A stretch of DNA of 24,314 nucleotides, taken from the IMG/VR virus record IMGVR_UViG_3300023284_000416, positions 1 to 24,314 of that record; one strand, written 5' to 3'. Every line of letters starts with the position of its first letter. Position 1 is the first letter of the stretch. Below the pieces are notes generated by a model that saw only the letters and a list, made by a program, of their open reading frames with translations, was not told where the DNA came from and made no database searches. The DNA is from a virus. Of the stretch, positions 14,219 to 20,942 are shown in pieces. A program made the translations under genes and the position numbers.

Positions 14219-16767
14219 TGGCACCGGAAATCGTCTATGACGTTCTGGGAGTGAAGTCGGATGATCTCGCCGTCGAGGTGATCCGTCAGTTCGTTGCTCC
14301 GGACCCGCTTTTCTTCTCCGTGGACAACCGGCCGATCAACGATCTCGCACAGCGGGACGTTGACATCGTGGGCTTCATCGACACTGAGCTTCGGCCAGTG
14401 ATCCACATCCCCGTTGCCAATCTGGCTGCCTTGAAGGCTATCGTAGCGGCTGACCGATTCGACAACCAGGTCGCCCACGTGGATTCCCCGAACGAGTGGT
14501 GGAAGTTCGATGCAAGCTCTACCGCAACCAACGACGACGTTCGTGTCGCTCAACCGACTGCGGGCACTGGCCGTTGGCTGAGACTGGCCGACGAGACTCA
14601 TCTCACAGTTCACCGAGCGGTTGCCGATCTCACTGCACTTGCCGCGATTCCTGCTGTGGATGAGGTTGACAATCAGATCATCCATGTCGATTCCGAGCAG
14701 GTCAACTACAAGCTGGATACAGGATCAGCGGCTACGGCTGACGGCAAACACATCGTCACAGCTACAGGTGGCGGCAGGTGGTTCCGGCTTCATGGTGATG
14801 GCACTGTTGCTCCTGCTGGGACCGTTCATCACGATACGGCCAGTCTGATCCATGGCCAGGCGGTCGCTGCCGACTGGATCACGACCGCTACTGGCGACTC
14901 AGTCAAGGACCACTTGGACGAACTGGCTACGCGGGGCGTCTTTGTAGCGAAGATCGGGGGAACCAGTCCAGACTACGCGGGAACGGCCATCCGAACAGCG
15001 CTCTCAGACTTCCAGAACTCTAGCCGAGAGTTTGCGCTTTTCATTGTCCGGGAGGACATGGTGTTTTCTGGTGGTGCCCTGACCGTAGACAAGCCGTTCA
15101 AGATGGTCGGTCAGAGTGCTGGTGAGTACGACCTCTCGTTCAACGGATCAGATGTTCTGACGATTGATACAGAGGCCACAACCGGTCCAGGGTTTGCAGA
15201 GGCGGAGTTCGTTCATATAAACATTGACAGGGGAGCCGCTGGGACTGGAGGCATTCTCTTTCCCAAGGACTCCTCGTTACGCATGAGATTCGGTAAAATC
15301 ACCGATGCTGCAACCGGCCCTACTGTCGATTTCATTCGGTTCACTGCCGATGGCATCATCGAACTGGAAGCCACTAGCCTGGTTGCTATCGCTAACCAGA
15401 GCTTGATCTCCGGCGTTACCCTCACGGTCACGTGCAGAAGGTGCAACATTGCCGATACCGTAGGTGAGACGTTTAGTGCGACAACACTTGAGTTGTACCT
15501 GCTCGAAGGCACCACGTTCCTTACGGACGATTTCACGAGTGTGACAACACTCCGGGTGTGGCTGGATGGTACGTCGATTCTCTCTGGGGACACTCAGATA
15601 CCAACGGGATTCACGAACCTTGAAGTATCTGGGAGAGACTTTTGGACTCCGCAATTTGCCGTCCTTGGTCTCAGCTTCTCAGACGCTGTGAACTTCAACA
15701 TCAGTAGCCATCTTGAACTGGCAAATGCGGTGATCTCGCTGGGCTCTACTGTCATCACCGTTTCCAGATCAGATTTGAAAATCAGTGGGAGCGGACGGGG
15801 TTCCGATGGGACGAGGATAGAAGGCTCTCCATCTGCCACTGGCAACAATGTAATAACTCTGACTGGAAGCCGTATTCGTATTGAAGGAATTGTGTTCAGG
15901 TCCAGCCCCTCAGTGGCTAGTCATACAGGAGCAGTTATCTCAGGCACTCTTGATGGCTTAGAAGTTGTGGACTGTGAGTTCCAGGCTGAGGGGTCGAACG
16001 ATACTGGTGGGGCGATTCTCTTGGGGTCAAGTGGAGCCTTTGCTAGAGACAGAAACCTCGTTAGAAATTGTTGGGTCAGAAGTTCTCCAGACGGTACACC
16101 CGCCGTCTGGAGAGGCACCGCAGTTGTCGTGAATGGGTCAGGGCTGATAGAAAACGCCATGGTAGAGGACTTTGAGGTTAATGGCATCAGTGCAACGTCT
16201 ACTAATAACCCCATACACACAGGTGGTAGGGTATCCAACTGTGTTGTTGATATGTCGGGAATCATATCAGGCGCTGCTGTCGGTATAGGTGCTCAAGGGG
16301 TTCTACTGACCAACTGTAGAGTGCGCTGTCCTGGCTTGGGAACGAATCAAGATACAGCAATAGCTATTAAGGTGACGAACGCAGGAGGCGTGACCACAGG
16401 CGAAGGCGCAGTTGTCTCTAACTGCCAGATAAGTGGCGAGGGCACTTCAAGCGCCAGAAGGATAGGGATCGGTATCTCCATACCCTCTGGTTCTGACCAA
16501 TGTAAGATCAGTGGGTGCAGCATCAAGGACTTCAGGAAGCAGGGCATCTTGATCGCAGGAGCCCTTAACATCGTCGTCCACAATATCATAAGCTCGATCA
16601 ACGACGGCACCGACAGCCCCGCTATCGAAACCATAGTCACCACAGGGCTAAACAACCTCATAGACGCAAACCTTGAGACAACGACTTCTGGTTACGTTAA
16701 TGGGGGAGGTGCAACGAACCACTTCGACGTTGCCAACACTGACAACACTGGGAACAAGACTGTATAA
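14218..16767 (+). CDS. Tailspike/tail fibre with tandem N-terminal modules and a beta-helix body
   Basis: An 849-residue protein counted from ATG 14218; the longer frame back to 14113 only overlaps the upstream nuclease gene. The N-terminus (27-52) has APDPLFFSVDNRPINDLAQRD, a pattern common in fibres that attach to the baseplate. Two related modules follow, at about 66-123 and 135-191. Each has A.L..L.AI.A.D..DNQ..HVDS, a substrate-like W/Y-K-x-D stretch and G.GRW.RL. From about 270 to 840 the sequence is a run of short Gly/Asn/Ser-rich beta turns such as VVDCEFQAEGSNDTGGAILLGSSGAF, typical of a right-handed parallel beta-helix. Such spikes bind, and often cut, surface polysaccharide. No catalytic residues can be named from sequence alone. 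Confidence 0.75.
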   Translation: MAPEIVYDVLGVKSDDLAVEVIRQFVAPDPLFFSVDNRPINDLAQRDVDIVGFIDTELRPVIHIPVANLAALKAIVAADRFDNQVAHVDSPNEWWKFDASSTATNDDVRVAQPTAGTGRWLRLADETHLTVHRAVADLTALAAIPAVDEVDNQIIHVDSEQVNYKLDTGSAATADGKHIVTATGGGRWFRLHGDGTVAPAGTVHHDTASLIHGQAVAADWITTATGDSVKDHLDELATRGVFVAKIGGTSPDYAGTAIRTALSDFQNSSREFALFIVREDMVFSGGALTVDKPFKMVGQSAGEYDLSFNGSDVLTIDTEATTGPGFAEAEFVHINIDRGAAGTGGILFPKDSSLRMRFGKITDAATGPTVDFIRFTADGIIELEATSLVAIANQSLISGVTLTVTCRRCNIADTVGETFSATTLELYLLEGTTFLTDDFTSVTTLRVWLDGTSILSGDTQIPTGFTNLEVSGRDFWTPQFAVLGLSFSDAVNFNISSHLELANAVISLGSTVITVSRSDLKISGSGRGSDGTRIEGSPSATGNNVITLTGSRIRIEGIVFRSSPSVASHTGAVISGTLDGLEVVDCEFQAEGSNDTGGAILLGSSGAFARDRNLVRNCWVRSSPDGTPAVWRGTAVVVNGSGLIENAMVEDFEVNGISATSTNNPIHTGGRVSNCVVDMSGIISGAAVGIGAQGVLLTNCRVRCPGLGTNQDTAIAIKVTNAGGVTTGEGAVVSNCQISGEGTSSARRIGIGISIPSGSDQCKISGCSIKDFRKQGILIAGALNIVVHNIISSINDGTDSPAIETIVTTGLNNLIDANLETTTSGYVNGGGATNHFDVANTDNTGNKTV
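16084..16113. repeat. 11-base inverted repeat inside the tailspike gene
   Basis: The arms TCTCCAGACGG (16084-16094) and CCGTCTGGAGA (16103-16113) are exact complements around an 8-base loop. The RNA would fold into a strong hairpin in the middle of the coding sequence. No T run follows, so it is not an intrinsic terminator. Confidence 0.6.
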
Positions 16768-16770
16768 CCC

Positions 16771-16787
16771 CGGATCATGGTGATCCG
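16771..16787. repeat. Short inverted repeat before the holin-like gene
   Basis: The arms CGGATCA and TGATCCG face each other across TGG in the 40-base gap between tailspike and holin-like genes. Only ATTT follows, so termination would be weak at best. It could be a processing or attenuating hairpin, or chance. Confidence 0.4.
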
Positions 16788-16807
16788 ATTTCACAGGAGG
16801 AAACCCC

Positions 16808-17335
16808 ATGCGTAGTTGGACCTTGAGAGTATTGGCAGTATTGACTCTGATGTTCGTGTTCGCCGGCCCTGGAATCTCCCAGGAGGCACCGGCCCCTGCT
16901 CCGACTGCTCCAGCAGTCACGGCTCCGGCCGATCCGGCACCAGTGGCTGAGGTCAGCGAGGAGGAAGCAGGCTTCATCGCCAGCAACATTGAGGGCATCG
17001 TGGCCGTGATCGGTGGCATCCTCACCCTGCTCGCCGGCCTGGGCGTGTTCGGGAAGTACAAGGAGAAGATCGAGAAGATCACCGAGAGCAAGACCTGGGA
17101 GATCGCCAAGTCGGCTGTCGTGGAAACCTACCACGAGTACGTCCGGGGAATCCAGAAGGGACGCGAGGACGGCAAGCTGACGGAGGAGGAAGCCAAGGAG
17201 GCCCGCCGGCTGGCCACTGAGAAGATCAAGTCTCTGGGCAAGTCGGAAGGCGTGAAGATCGTCAAGTCCCAGCTTCCGAACCTCGTGGAACTGGCCGTGA
17301 ACTTTATGAAGAAGAAAGCCAAGGAAGCGAAGTAG
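16808..17335 (+). CDS. Holin-like membrane protein with a signal-type N-terminus
   Basis: A 175-residue protein with a strong ribosome site (AGGAGG at 16796-16801) before its ATG. Residues 1-24 are a signal-like segment (two Arg, then LAVLTLMFVFAG). A Pro/Ala-rich linker follows (27-48), then one transmembrane segment (about 62-82, IEGIVAVIGGILTLLAGLGVF). The remainder is a long charged helix (about 83-175) rich in Lys and Glu. Helical C-termini with G...K.TEEEA.EA are seen in some large holins (superfamily 6 type). Its position after the fibre and before an Rz1-like lipoprotein fits a lysis role. No endolysin is visible nearby. A different envelope function is possible. Confidence 0.45.
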   Translation: MRSWTLRVLAVLTLMFVFAGPGISQEAPAPAPTAPAVTAPADPAPVAEVSEEEAGFIASNIEGIVAVIGGILTLLAGLGVFGKYKEKIEKITESKTWEIAKSAVVETYHEYVRGIQKGREDGKLTEEEAKEARRLATEKIKSLGKSEGVKIVKSQLPNLVELAVNFMKKKAKEAK

Positions 17336-17337
17336 CC

Positions 17338-17574
17338 ATGGCGATCGGCAAGATCATCGAGACGGTTTTGAAGATTCTGGCTGACTTCGTGAGCATCAAG
17401 AAGCAGCGGGTCGAGCAGGACATCCGCAACGAGGTCAAGAACGAAGCCCAGGACCTGGAAGACGACGCCGACCGCCGGCTTGCAGAAAGGAGAGTGGCCC
17501 TTGAGAAGGACGACGACGTGGCTCTTGCCACTGATCTTGATGAGCTTCTGCGTGAGTCTGAGCGCCTGTCGTGA
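17338..17574 (+). CDS. Small helical protein, possible inner-membrane spanin partner
   Basis: A 78-residue protein starting 2 bases after the holin-like stop. The first 20 residues (AIGKIIETVLKILADFVSIKK) form an amphipathic, moderately hydrophobic helix, less hydrophobic than a normal membrane span. The rest is highly charged and probably a coiled coil (about 22-75). The lipoprotein gene begins inside this gene in another frame, the arrangement seen in Rz/Rz1 spanin pairs. If so, this would be the Rz side, but the weak N-terminal span makes this uncertain. Confidence 0.5.
   Translation: MAIGKIIETVLKILADFVSIKKQRVEQDIRNEVKNEAQDLEDDADRRLAERRVALEKDDDVALATDLDELLRESERLS
17488..17494 (+). promoter_or_regulatory. 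Ribosome binding site for a TTG start inside another gene
   Basis: AGGAGAG lies 6 bases before TTG 17501, within the helical gene that it overlaps. It favours TTG 17501 over the upstream in-frame TTG at 17480, which lacks such a site and would put nine extra residues ahead of the signal sequence. Confidence 0.55.
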
Positions 17575-17806
17575 ACCCAAGCCGGTCATCCGGCCGGTTC
17601 CCGGCACGTTCAAGATTTTCACCTTCAAGGAGGGTGAGAATATCAAGATGCCTTACGACGGCGTGGGGCTCACGAAGGCTGCTTACGACGAGATCACCCG
17701 GATCAAGACAGAAGACCTGAGAAGGCTCAGGGAGCGCCGTCTACGTGAGCTTCGGGAGGCGTCTCCTCCTGCTGCTCCTTCAGCGCCTCCAACCCCTCCT
17801 CAGTGA
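17501..17806 (+). CDS. Rz1-like outer-membrane spanin lipoprotein (TTG start)
   Basis: A 101-residue protein read in a different frame from the gene it overlaps at its 5' end. The N-terminus is RRTTTW, then hydrophobic LLPLILMSFCVSLSAC. The lipobox L20-S21-A22-C23 gives a lipid-modified Cys. The mature part has a basic helical stretch (about 65-88, DLRRLRERRLRELRE) and ends in a Pro-rich tail (PPAAPSAPPTPPQ), as in Rz1 lipoproteins. Its 3' end overlaps a convergent minus-strand gene by 80 bases. The lipobox supports a Gram-negative-type host. The pairing with the 17338 gene is an inference. Confidence 0.6.
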   Translation: MRRTTTWLLPLILMSFCVSLSACREPKPVIRPVPGTFKIFTFKEGENIKMPYDGVGLTKAAYDEITRIKTEDLRRLRERRLRELREASPPAAPSAPPTPPQ

Positions 17807-18107
17807 TCTCAACGGACTCGGTGGGGCCGGGGAACCCTGCCGGGTATGGGTGTCGCTCCAGGCGATGCTCATCCTCCTGGCCCGAGGGAGGGGCTTCGGC
17901 CTCTCTCTCGGGTTTTTTCTGAGTCACCGACCTGGAGCGACTTGACTTCCGCAGGTCCACTGACGTGCGGGTTGGAACGTAGGGTAGGTTGATGCTCCAA
18001 TCGGGAAGTGGGCCAGAGCATTTCACACACTTGTTGGAAGCAAAGCCAAGAGACTGGCCGGCGGGGAACTTCTCCCCACACCCTAGACATACCTGATAGA
18101 CACTCAT
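17727..18107 (-). CDS. Zinc-ribbon protein with acidic Pro-rich tail, end of leftward block
   Basis: A 126-residue protein. The start at 18107 is supported by AGGAG upstream and by a one-base TAATG overlap with the previous gene. A longer frame to 18299 only overlaps that gene. Residues 7-30 have CLGCG and CVKCS, a likely zinc ribbon. The middle is Arg/Ser/Lys-rich and the C-terminus is Glu/Pro-rich (EEGLEALKEQQEETPPEAHVDGAP). The rightward terminator lies inside this coding sequence. No family recognised. Confidence 0.65.
   Translation of the reverse strand: MSVYQVCLGCGEKFPAGQSLGFASNKCVKCSGPLPDWSINLPYVPTRTSVDLRKSSRSRSVTQKKPEREAEAPPSGQEDEHRLERHPYPAGFPGPTESVEITEEGLEALKEQQEETPPEAHVDGAP
17881..17918 (+). 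terminator. Strong intrinsic terminator of the rightward late operon
   Basis: The arms pair as a 14-base stem (17881-17894 with 17899-17912; three G-T pairs) closed by a TTCG loop flanked by C and G, the stable cUUCGg tetraloop. Six Ts follow at 17913-17918. It ends plus-strand transcription 75 bases after the lipoprotein stop, and lies inside the opposing minus-strand gene. On the minus strand the T run becomes an A run before the hairpin, so leftward transcription should not stop here. Confidence 0.9.
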
Positions 18108-18307
18108 TACCACTCCTTTTTCTTTATCGTGCCGTCTGGGTTGTAATGCTGTGGGTAGCGCATCCGCGCCTCTTTTAGTATTTGTTCTTCTACCTTTTTC
18201 AGTGGATGCCACTTCTTGCAACGTCGGCACTGCGGAGCCGGATAGGTTGGATCGGTGTGACCATCCCAATCGTGAAAGCCCAGAAGGCACAGTAGCCAAC
18301 GAATCAT
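18107..18307 (-). CDS. Small CxxC protein, DUF1660-like phage type
   Basis: A 66-residue protein with a good ribosome site (AAGGAGG before ATG 18307). The N-terminus IRWLLCLLGFHDW and CRRCKKWH at about 27-34 resemble the short phage proteins with L-C-x-L-x-G-H-x-W followed by CxxC (DUF1660-like). The C-terminus is basic. It overlaps both neighbours (ATGA upstream, TAATG downstream). Function unknown. Confidence 0.6.
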   Translation of the reverse strand: MIRWLLCLLGFHDWDGHTDPTYPAPQCRRCKKWHPLKKVEEQILKEARMRYPQHYNPDGTIKKKEW

Positions 18308-18672
18308 GTGGCCTCCTTCAGCCGTGCTTCCAGTGACGGGATGTCCACAAACAGACAGTGCCCGCGAAAAAGCAGTTCCTCCAGCACGTTCAAGCCCTTC
18401 CCATCGGCATACGCGATGTAGTACCGCGCTCTGTCAGGAATAACACCGAGGATCGGGATGCTACCTAGAGTCCCGAGTTCCCCGTAGCTCACCCATTCAA
18501 ACCCTGTCCCGGCGAGTCCACAGCACTCAAACCACTTGAAGCGTATGAAGTCTGAGTCGAAGGCTCTCGTTCCAGGATAGACGAACGCAGCATGTGACCA
18601 CTCTCCCAGGAGCCTGTGTTCAGCATCGTTCAGTTTGACAGTCAGCTTTCCGTTGCCTTCGATGAGGTTCAT
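18304..18672 (-). CDS. Hypothetical protein
   Basis: A 122-residue protein in the middle of the leftward block. It starts 1 base after the upstream stop and its stop overlaps the next ATG (ATGA). It looks globular, with an FIRFKWFECCGLAG stretch near 42-55 and SIPILGVIPDRARYYIAYADG near 71-90. No signal peptide, membrane span or known motif is seen. Confidence 0.6.
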   Translation of the reverse strand: MNLIEGNGKLTVKLNDAEHRLLGEWSHAAFVYPGTRAFDSDFIRFKWFECCGLAGTGFEWVSYGELGTLGSIPILGVIPDRARYYIAYADGKGLNVLEELLFRGHCLFVDIPSLEARLKEAT

Positions 18673-18673
18673 C

Positions 18674-18880
18674 CTACCCCCTGCTGAACATCGCTACGAA
18701 GCCCACGAAACTCAGGATACAGAGAATGGCCATGGCCGCAATCCAGGCTGGGCTGAACATCCACAAGGTCTCCATCCGTAGGACCTGGAGGTGGTTCAGG
18801 ACGGTGAATGACGCGGTCACCAGAACTGCGATGAATACCAGTAGATAGACCAAGCTCCTCAGAATGTCCATGAAGTTCAT
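18674..18880 (-). CDS. Small membrane protein with two spans
   Basis: A 68-residue protein with two hydrophobic segments, about 7-28 (LRSLVYLLVFIAVLVTASF) and 44-66 (PAWIAAMAILCILSFVGFVAMF), joined by a short polar loop. It overlaps the SEC-C gene stop by 4 bases. It might be a holin or a superinfection-exclusion factor, but nothing in the sequence decides. Confidence 0.6.
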   Translation of the reverse strand: MNFMDILRSLVYLLVFIAVLVTASFTVLNHLQVLRMETLWMFSPAWIAAMAILCILSFVGFVAMFSRG

Positions 18881-19194
18881 CGGTGTCGCTCCTTCAGTAT
18901 CTCTCGGGCTTCTTTGACTTCTTCCTCGGTGTGTCCTTGCCGTCTCAACTCGTCGAAGAATCCTTCCATGCCCTGGTTGCGGATCGGCTGAGGGAACTCC
19001 TGAGCCAGTCCACCGGCCAGAGCCAGATGGGCCGCGATATGGCGCATGTCAAGTGTCACCATCTTGGGGACATCAGGCTCAGGCAGCTTGGGCTTGGTGG
19101 CCTTGAGCTTGGGCTTCTTGTCCTTAGCAAGGCAGCACTTCTTGTACTTGATGCCGCTTCCGCAGTGGCAAGGTTTGTTGCGTCCGAGATTCAT
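18877..19194 (-). CDS. SEC-C motif protein
   Basis: A 105-residue protein whose N-terminus RNKPCHCGSGIKYKKCC (5-21) is a complete SEC-C zinc motif (CxC...CC), as at the C-terminus of SecA and in many small proteins. A Lys/Pro-rich linker (22-43) and a helical C-terminus follow. The motif binds zinc and helps protein or nucleic-acid contacts; here it stands at the N-terminus of a short protein. Role in the phage unknown. Confidence 0.8.
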   Translation of the reverse strand: MNLGRNKPCHCGSGIKYKKCCLAKDKKPKLKATKPKLPEPDVPKMVTLDMRHIAAHLALAGGLAQEFPQPIRNQGMEGFFDELRRQGHTEEEVKEAREILKERHR

Positions 19195-19201
19195 CTGCGG
19201 C

Positions 19202-19753
19202 CTACTCTGAGTCCAGGAACCTGCGGATACTGTTGTTCGGCCGGGCCACCTTGATCCGGTCCTTGGTAACGAACCGGCCCGCGATCTCCTTGGCCTCCCT
19301 GTGACTGTCCACCTTGGGAGGGCTGAAAATGCGCCCGGTTGAGCTTTTCAGATACCAGTGTTTTCCCTTGGGCCATTTTGACAGGGTGATGACTTCTTCA
19401 TCATCCGTGTCTGGCCAAACAAGATTCTCGCTCTCAAACGTGTCCAGTATGTTAAAACGTCCTGGGGGAATAATGCCACCCACTTTATTCACCAGAAAGT
19501 GCTTACCGGACAGTAGGTGCCTGTCTGCTGTTTGAAGCCATTTGGCTCCAAGGCTCACCGGGTCCAGTATCACAGAGTGTGGTCCTACAGGAATGCCGTT
19601 CCTGAAGTTGTGAGGGTCTCCACCGATCGTCTGGTACAACTTGTGTACGACACCGTTGTGTACCTTGTCAGCGGTCTCGAAATCAGAAACTCTGAGTAGC
19701 CATTGAGGTGGATCGAACCTGTTGACCTTGCGGTAGACGAAGGTGTAGGGCAT
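19202..19753 (-). CDS. Hypothetical protein
   Basis: A 183-residue protein starting with ATG 19753, which overlaps the stop of the upstream gene. Trp/Lys-rich stretches such as LSKWPKGKHWYLKSSTGRIF (about 124-143) alternate with charged segments. No cysteine pairs, membrane spans or known motifs are seen. The tight spacing on both sides supports a real gene. Confidence 0.6.
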   Translation of the reverse strand: MPYTFVYRKVNRFDPPQWLLRVSDFETADKVHNGVVHKLYQTIGGDPHNFRNGIPVGPHSVILDPVSLGAKWLQTADRHLLSGKHFLVNKVGGIIPPGRFNILDTFESENLVWPDTDDEEVITLSKWPKGKHWYLKSSTGRIFSPPKVDSHREAKEIAGRFVTKDRIKVARPNNSIRRFLDSE

Positions 19754-20391
19754 TACTTGCGTTTCCGCCGCTTGCGCTTCGTGTCTTTGGGCCAGCCCTT
19801 GGGGAACTCGGGGCGGTCAACGTCCATGGGGCGCTCAGGACCGTCCGCGAACACGGAGTCTGCAATCGGGCGGTCCCCCGCCTCCTCGTTCTCGACCCCG
19901 GCGGCTTTGAGGCGCTTGGCGTACTCGGCCTGCATTCGGTCCATCCAGTACCGGACGGATTCCCGGACCTTCTCCTCGTGCTCCATCCGGGCCTTGATGA
20001 CCGGGTGGCCGTAGTGGCGTTTGGAGCAGGTCTCGCACTGCACGCTGTAGCGGTCGAATCTACCAGACTCCCAGAGCTTCCCCTTGCCCTCGCAGTCCTT
20101 GCAGTCCTCGAACCCGATGAAGGTCCGACGATCACGGCGGTGAGATGGGCAGCAGGGCGGATGGCTCCAGTCGAAAGCCCCACTCTCCAAGGGCTCCTCG
20201 CTGACCTTGTAGGGACCACCATTCTGGCAACTGTAGCAGAGTCCAGTGTAGGTCCCGGCGTAAAGCTCCGCCGGCCGGTGGCCGTTCGGATTGAGCTTCT
20301 TGCCGCACTTGGTACAGGGCCAACTGGCAGGAAACATGCCGTCCCGGTCCATGTGCTTGTAGGTCTCTTTGATGGCCTCGTGGACGCTCAT
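19753..20391 (-). CDS. Multi-CxxC zinc protein
   Basis: A 212-residue protein with several likely zinc-binding pairs: C26/C29, C52/C55, C80/C81, C97/C100 and C119/C122. The fourth (CKDCEGKGKL) is of the CxxCxGxG kind seen in DnaJ-type fingers. The C-terminal third is charged and ends in a basic run (KDTKRKRRKRK), which suggests nucleic-acid or nucleoid contact. Its ATG overlaps the upstream stop (ATGA). The function is not recognised. Confidence 0.65.
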   Translation of the reverse strand: MSVHEAIKETYKHMDRDGMFPASWPCTKCGKKLNPNGHRPAELYAGTYTGLCYSCQNGGPYKVSEEPLESGAFDWSHPPCCPSHRRDRRTFIGFEDCKDCEGKGKLWESGRFDRYSVQCETCSKRHYGHPVIKARMEHEEKVRESVRYWMDRMQAEYAKRLKAAGVENEEAGDRPIADSVFADGPERPMDVDRPEFPKGWPKDTKRKRRKRK

Positions 20392-20663
20392 CGCTCACCT
20401 TCCTTCCGGGCCAGAATCTTGCTGTTCCAATGGGCGTCGTAAAGCCCCTGGAGCTTGTCAGCGGCTCGCTCATGGGCCTCCGTGAACAGGTCGTCGAAGT
20501 TGTCGTCCACGACCTTGTCAGGCACCTCTGTGCCATCCCCATCCCAGACGGCTGAGATGATCTCAACTATACGATCGTTCCAGACAGTGGCCTTGAACGT
20601 GGCGTCAGTCTCTACGCCTCCGATCTCCAAGCTCAGGCCGAAGTCCACAGTCACGTTGCTCAT
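20388..20663 (-). CDS. Hypothetical protein, first gene after a strong promoter
   Basis: A 91-residue acidic protein. The start at 20663 has GGAGGAAC upstream. An in-frame ATG at 20687 lies at or before the predicted transcription start and can be discounted. The N-terminal half is beta-like (NVTVDFGLSLEIGG, FKATVWNDRIVEI), and the rest is helical and acidic. No family recognised. Confidence 0.65.
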   Translation of the reverse strand: MSNVTVDFGLSLEIGGVETDATFKATVWNDRIVEIISAVWDGDGTEVPDKVVDDNFDDLFTEAHERAADKLQGLYDAHWNSKILARKEGER

Positions 20664-20691
20664 CTCGTTCCTCCCTCCACTATCCATTACT

Positions 20692-20720
20692 ATATTACAT
20701 CATTACAGGGAGAGTGTCAA
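20692..20720 (-). promoter_or_regulatory. Near-consensus sigma70-type promoter for the distal leftward genes
   Basis: On the minus strand a perfect TTGACA (20720-20715) is followed after exactly 17 bases by TAATAT (20697-20692, five of six). The start point would be near 20685, just before the ribosome site of the 20663 gene. It should drive the genes from 20663 down to 17727. This 75-base gap is the only sizeable non-coding stretch in the leftward block. Confidence 0.8.
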
Positions 20721-20738
20721 GAAACCTTTCAGGAAACT

Positions 20739-20942
20739 TTACGTCTCCTTTTCCAGTTTTTCAATGAGTATCTCTGCTTCACGGAGCCATAGCTCGCAGG
20801 AGCGAAACTTACGATTCTGACACAGTGTTTCTACCCAATCTAGGTCACGGCCTATCTGCTCCAGGGCACCAGCCTCTGAGCCTTCTGGTAGGGCCTTTGC
20901 CCGGGAACGAAGCTCAGAAAGCATGTCGGTCGTTTTGCCCAC
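20739..20942 (-). CDS. Small helical hypothetical protein (GTG start)
   Basis: A 67-residue, almost wholly helical, charged protein with two Cys (CQNRKFRSC, about 41-49). The GTG start overlaps the stop of the Topo VIA-like gene as TAGTG, so translation is probably coupled to it and the two may work together. No family recognised. Confidence 0.55.
   Translation of the reverse strand: MGKTTDMLSELRSRAKALPEGSEAGALEQIGRDLDWVETLCQNRKFRSCELWLREAEILIEKLEKET

Noticed and set aside
16771-16790. Intrinsic terminator after the tailspike
   Set aside because: The stem is only 7 bases and there is no proper T run; listed as an inverted repeat only.
19978-20442. 154-residue plus-strand frame
   Set aside because: Antisense to the multi-CxxC protein, whose regular cysteine pairs show the true strand.
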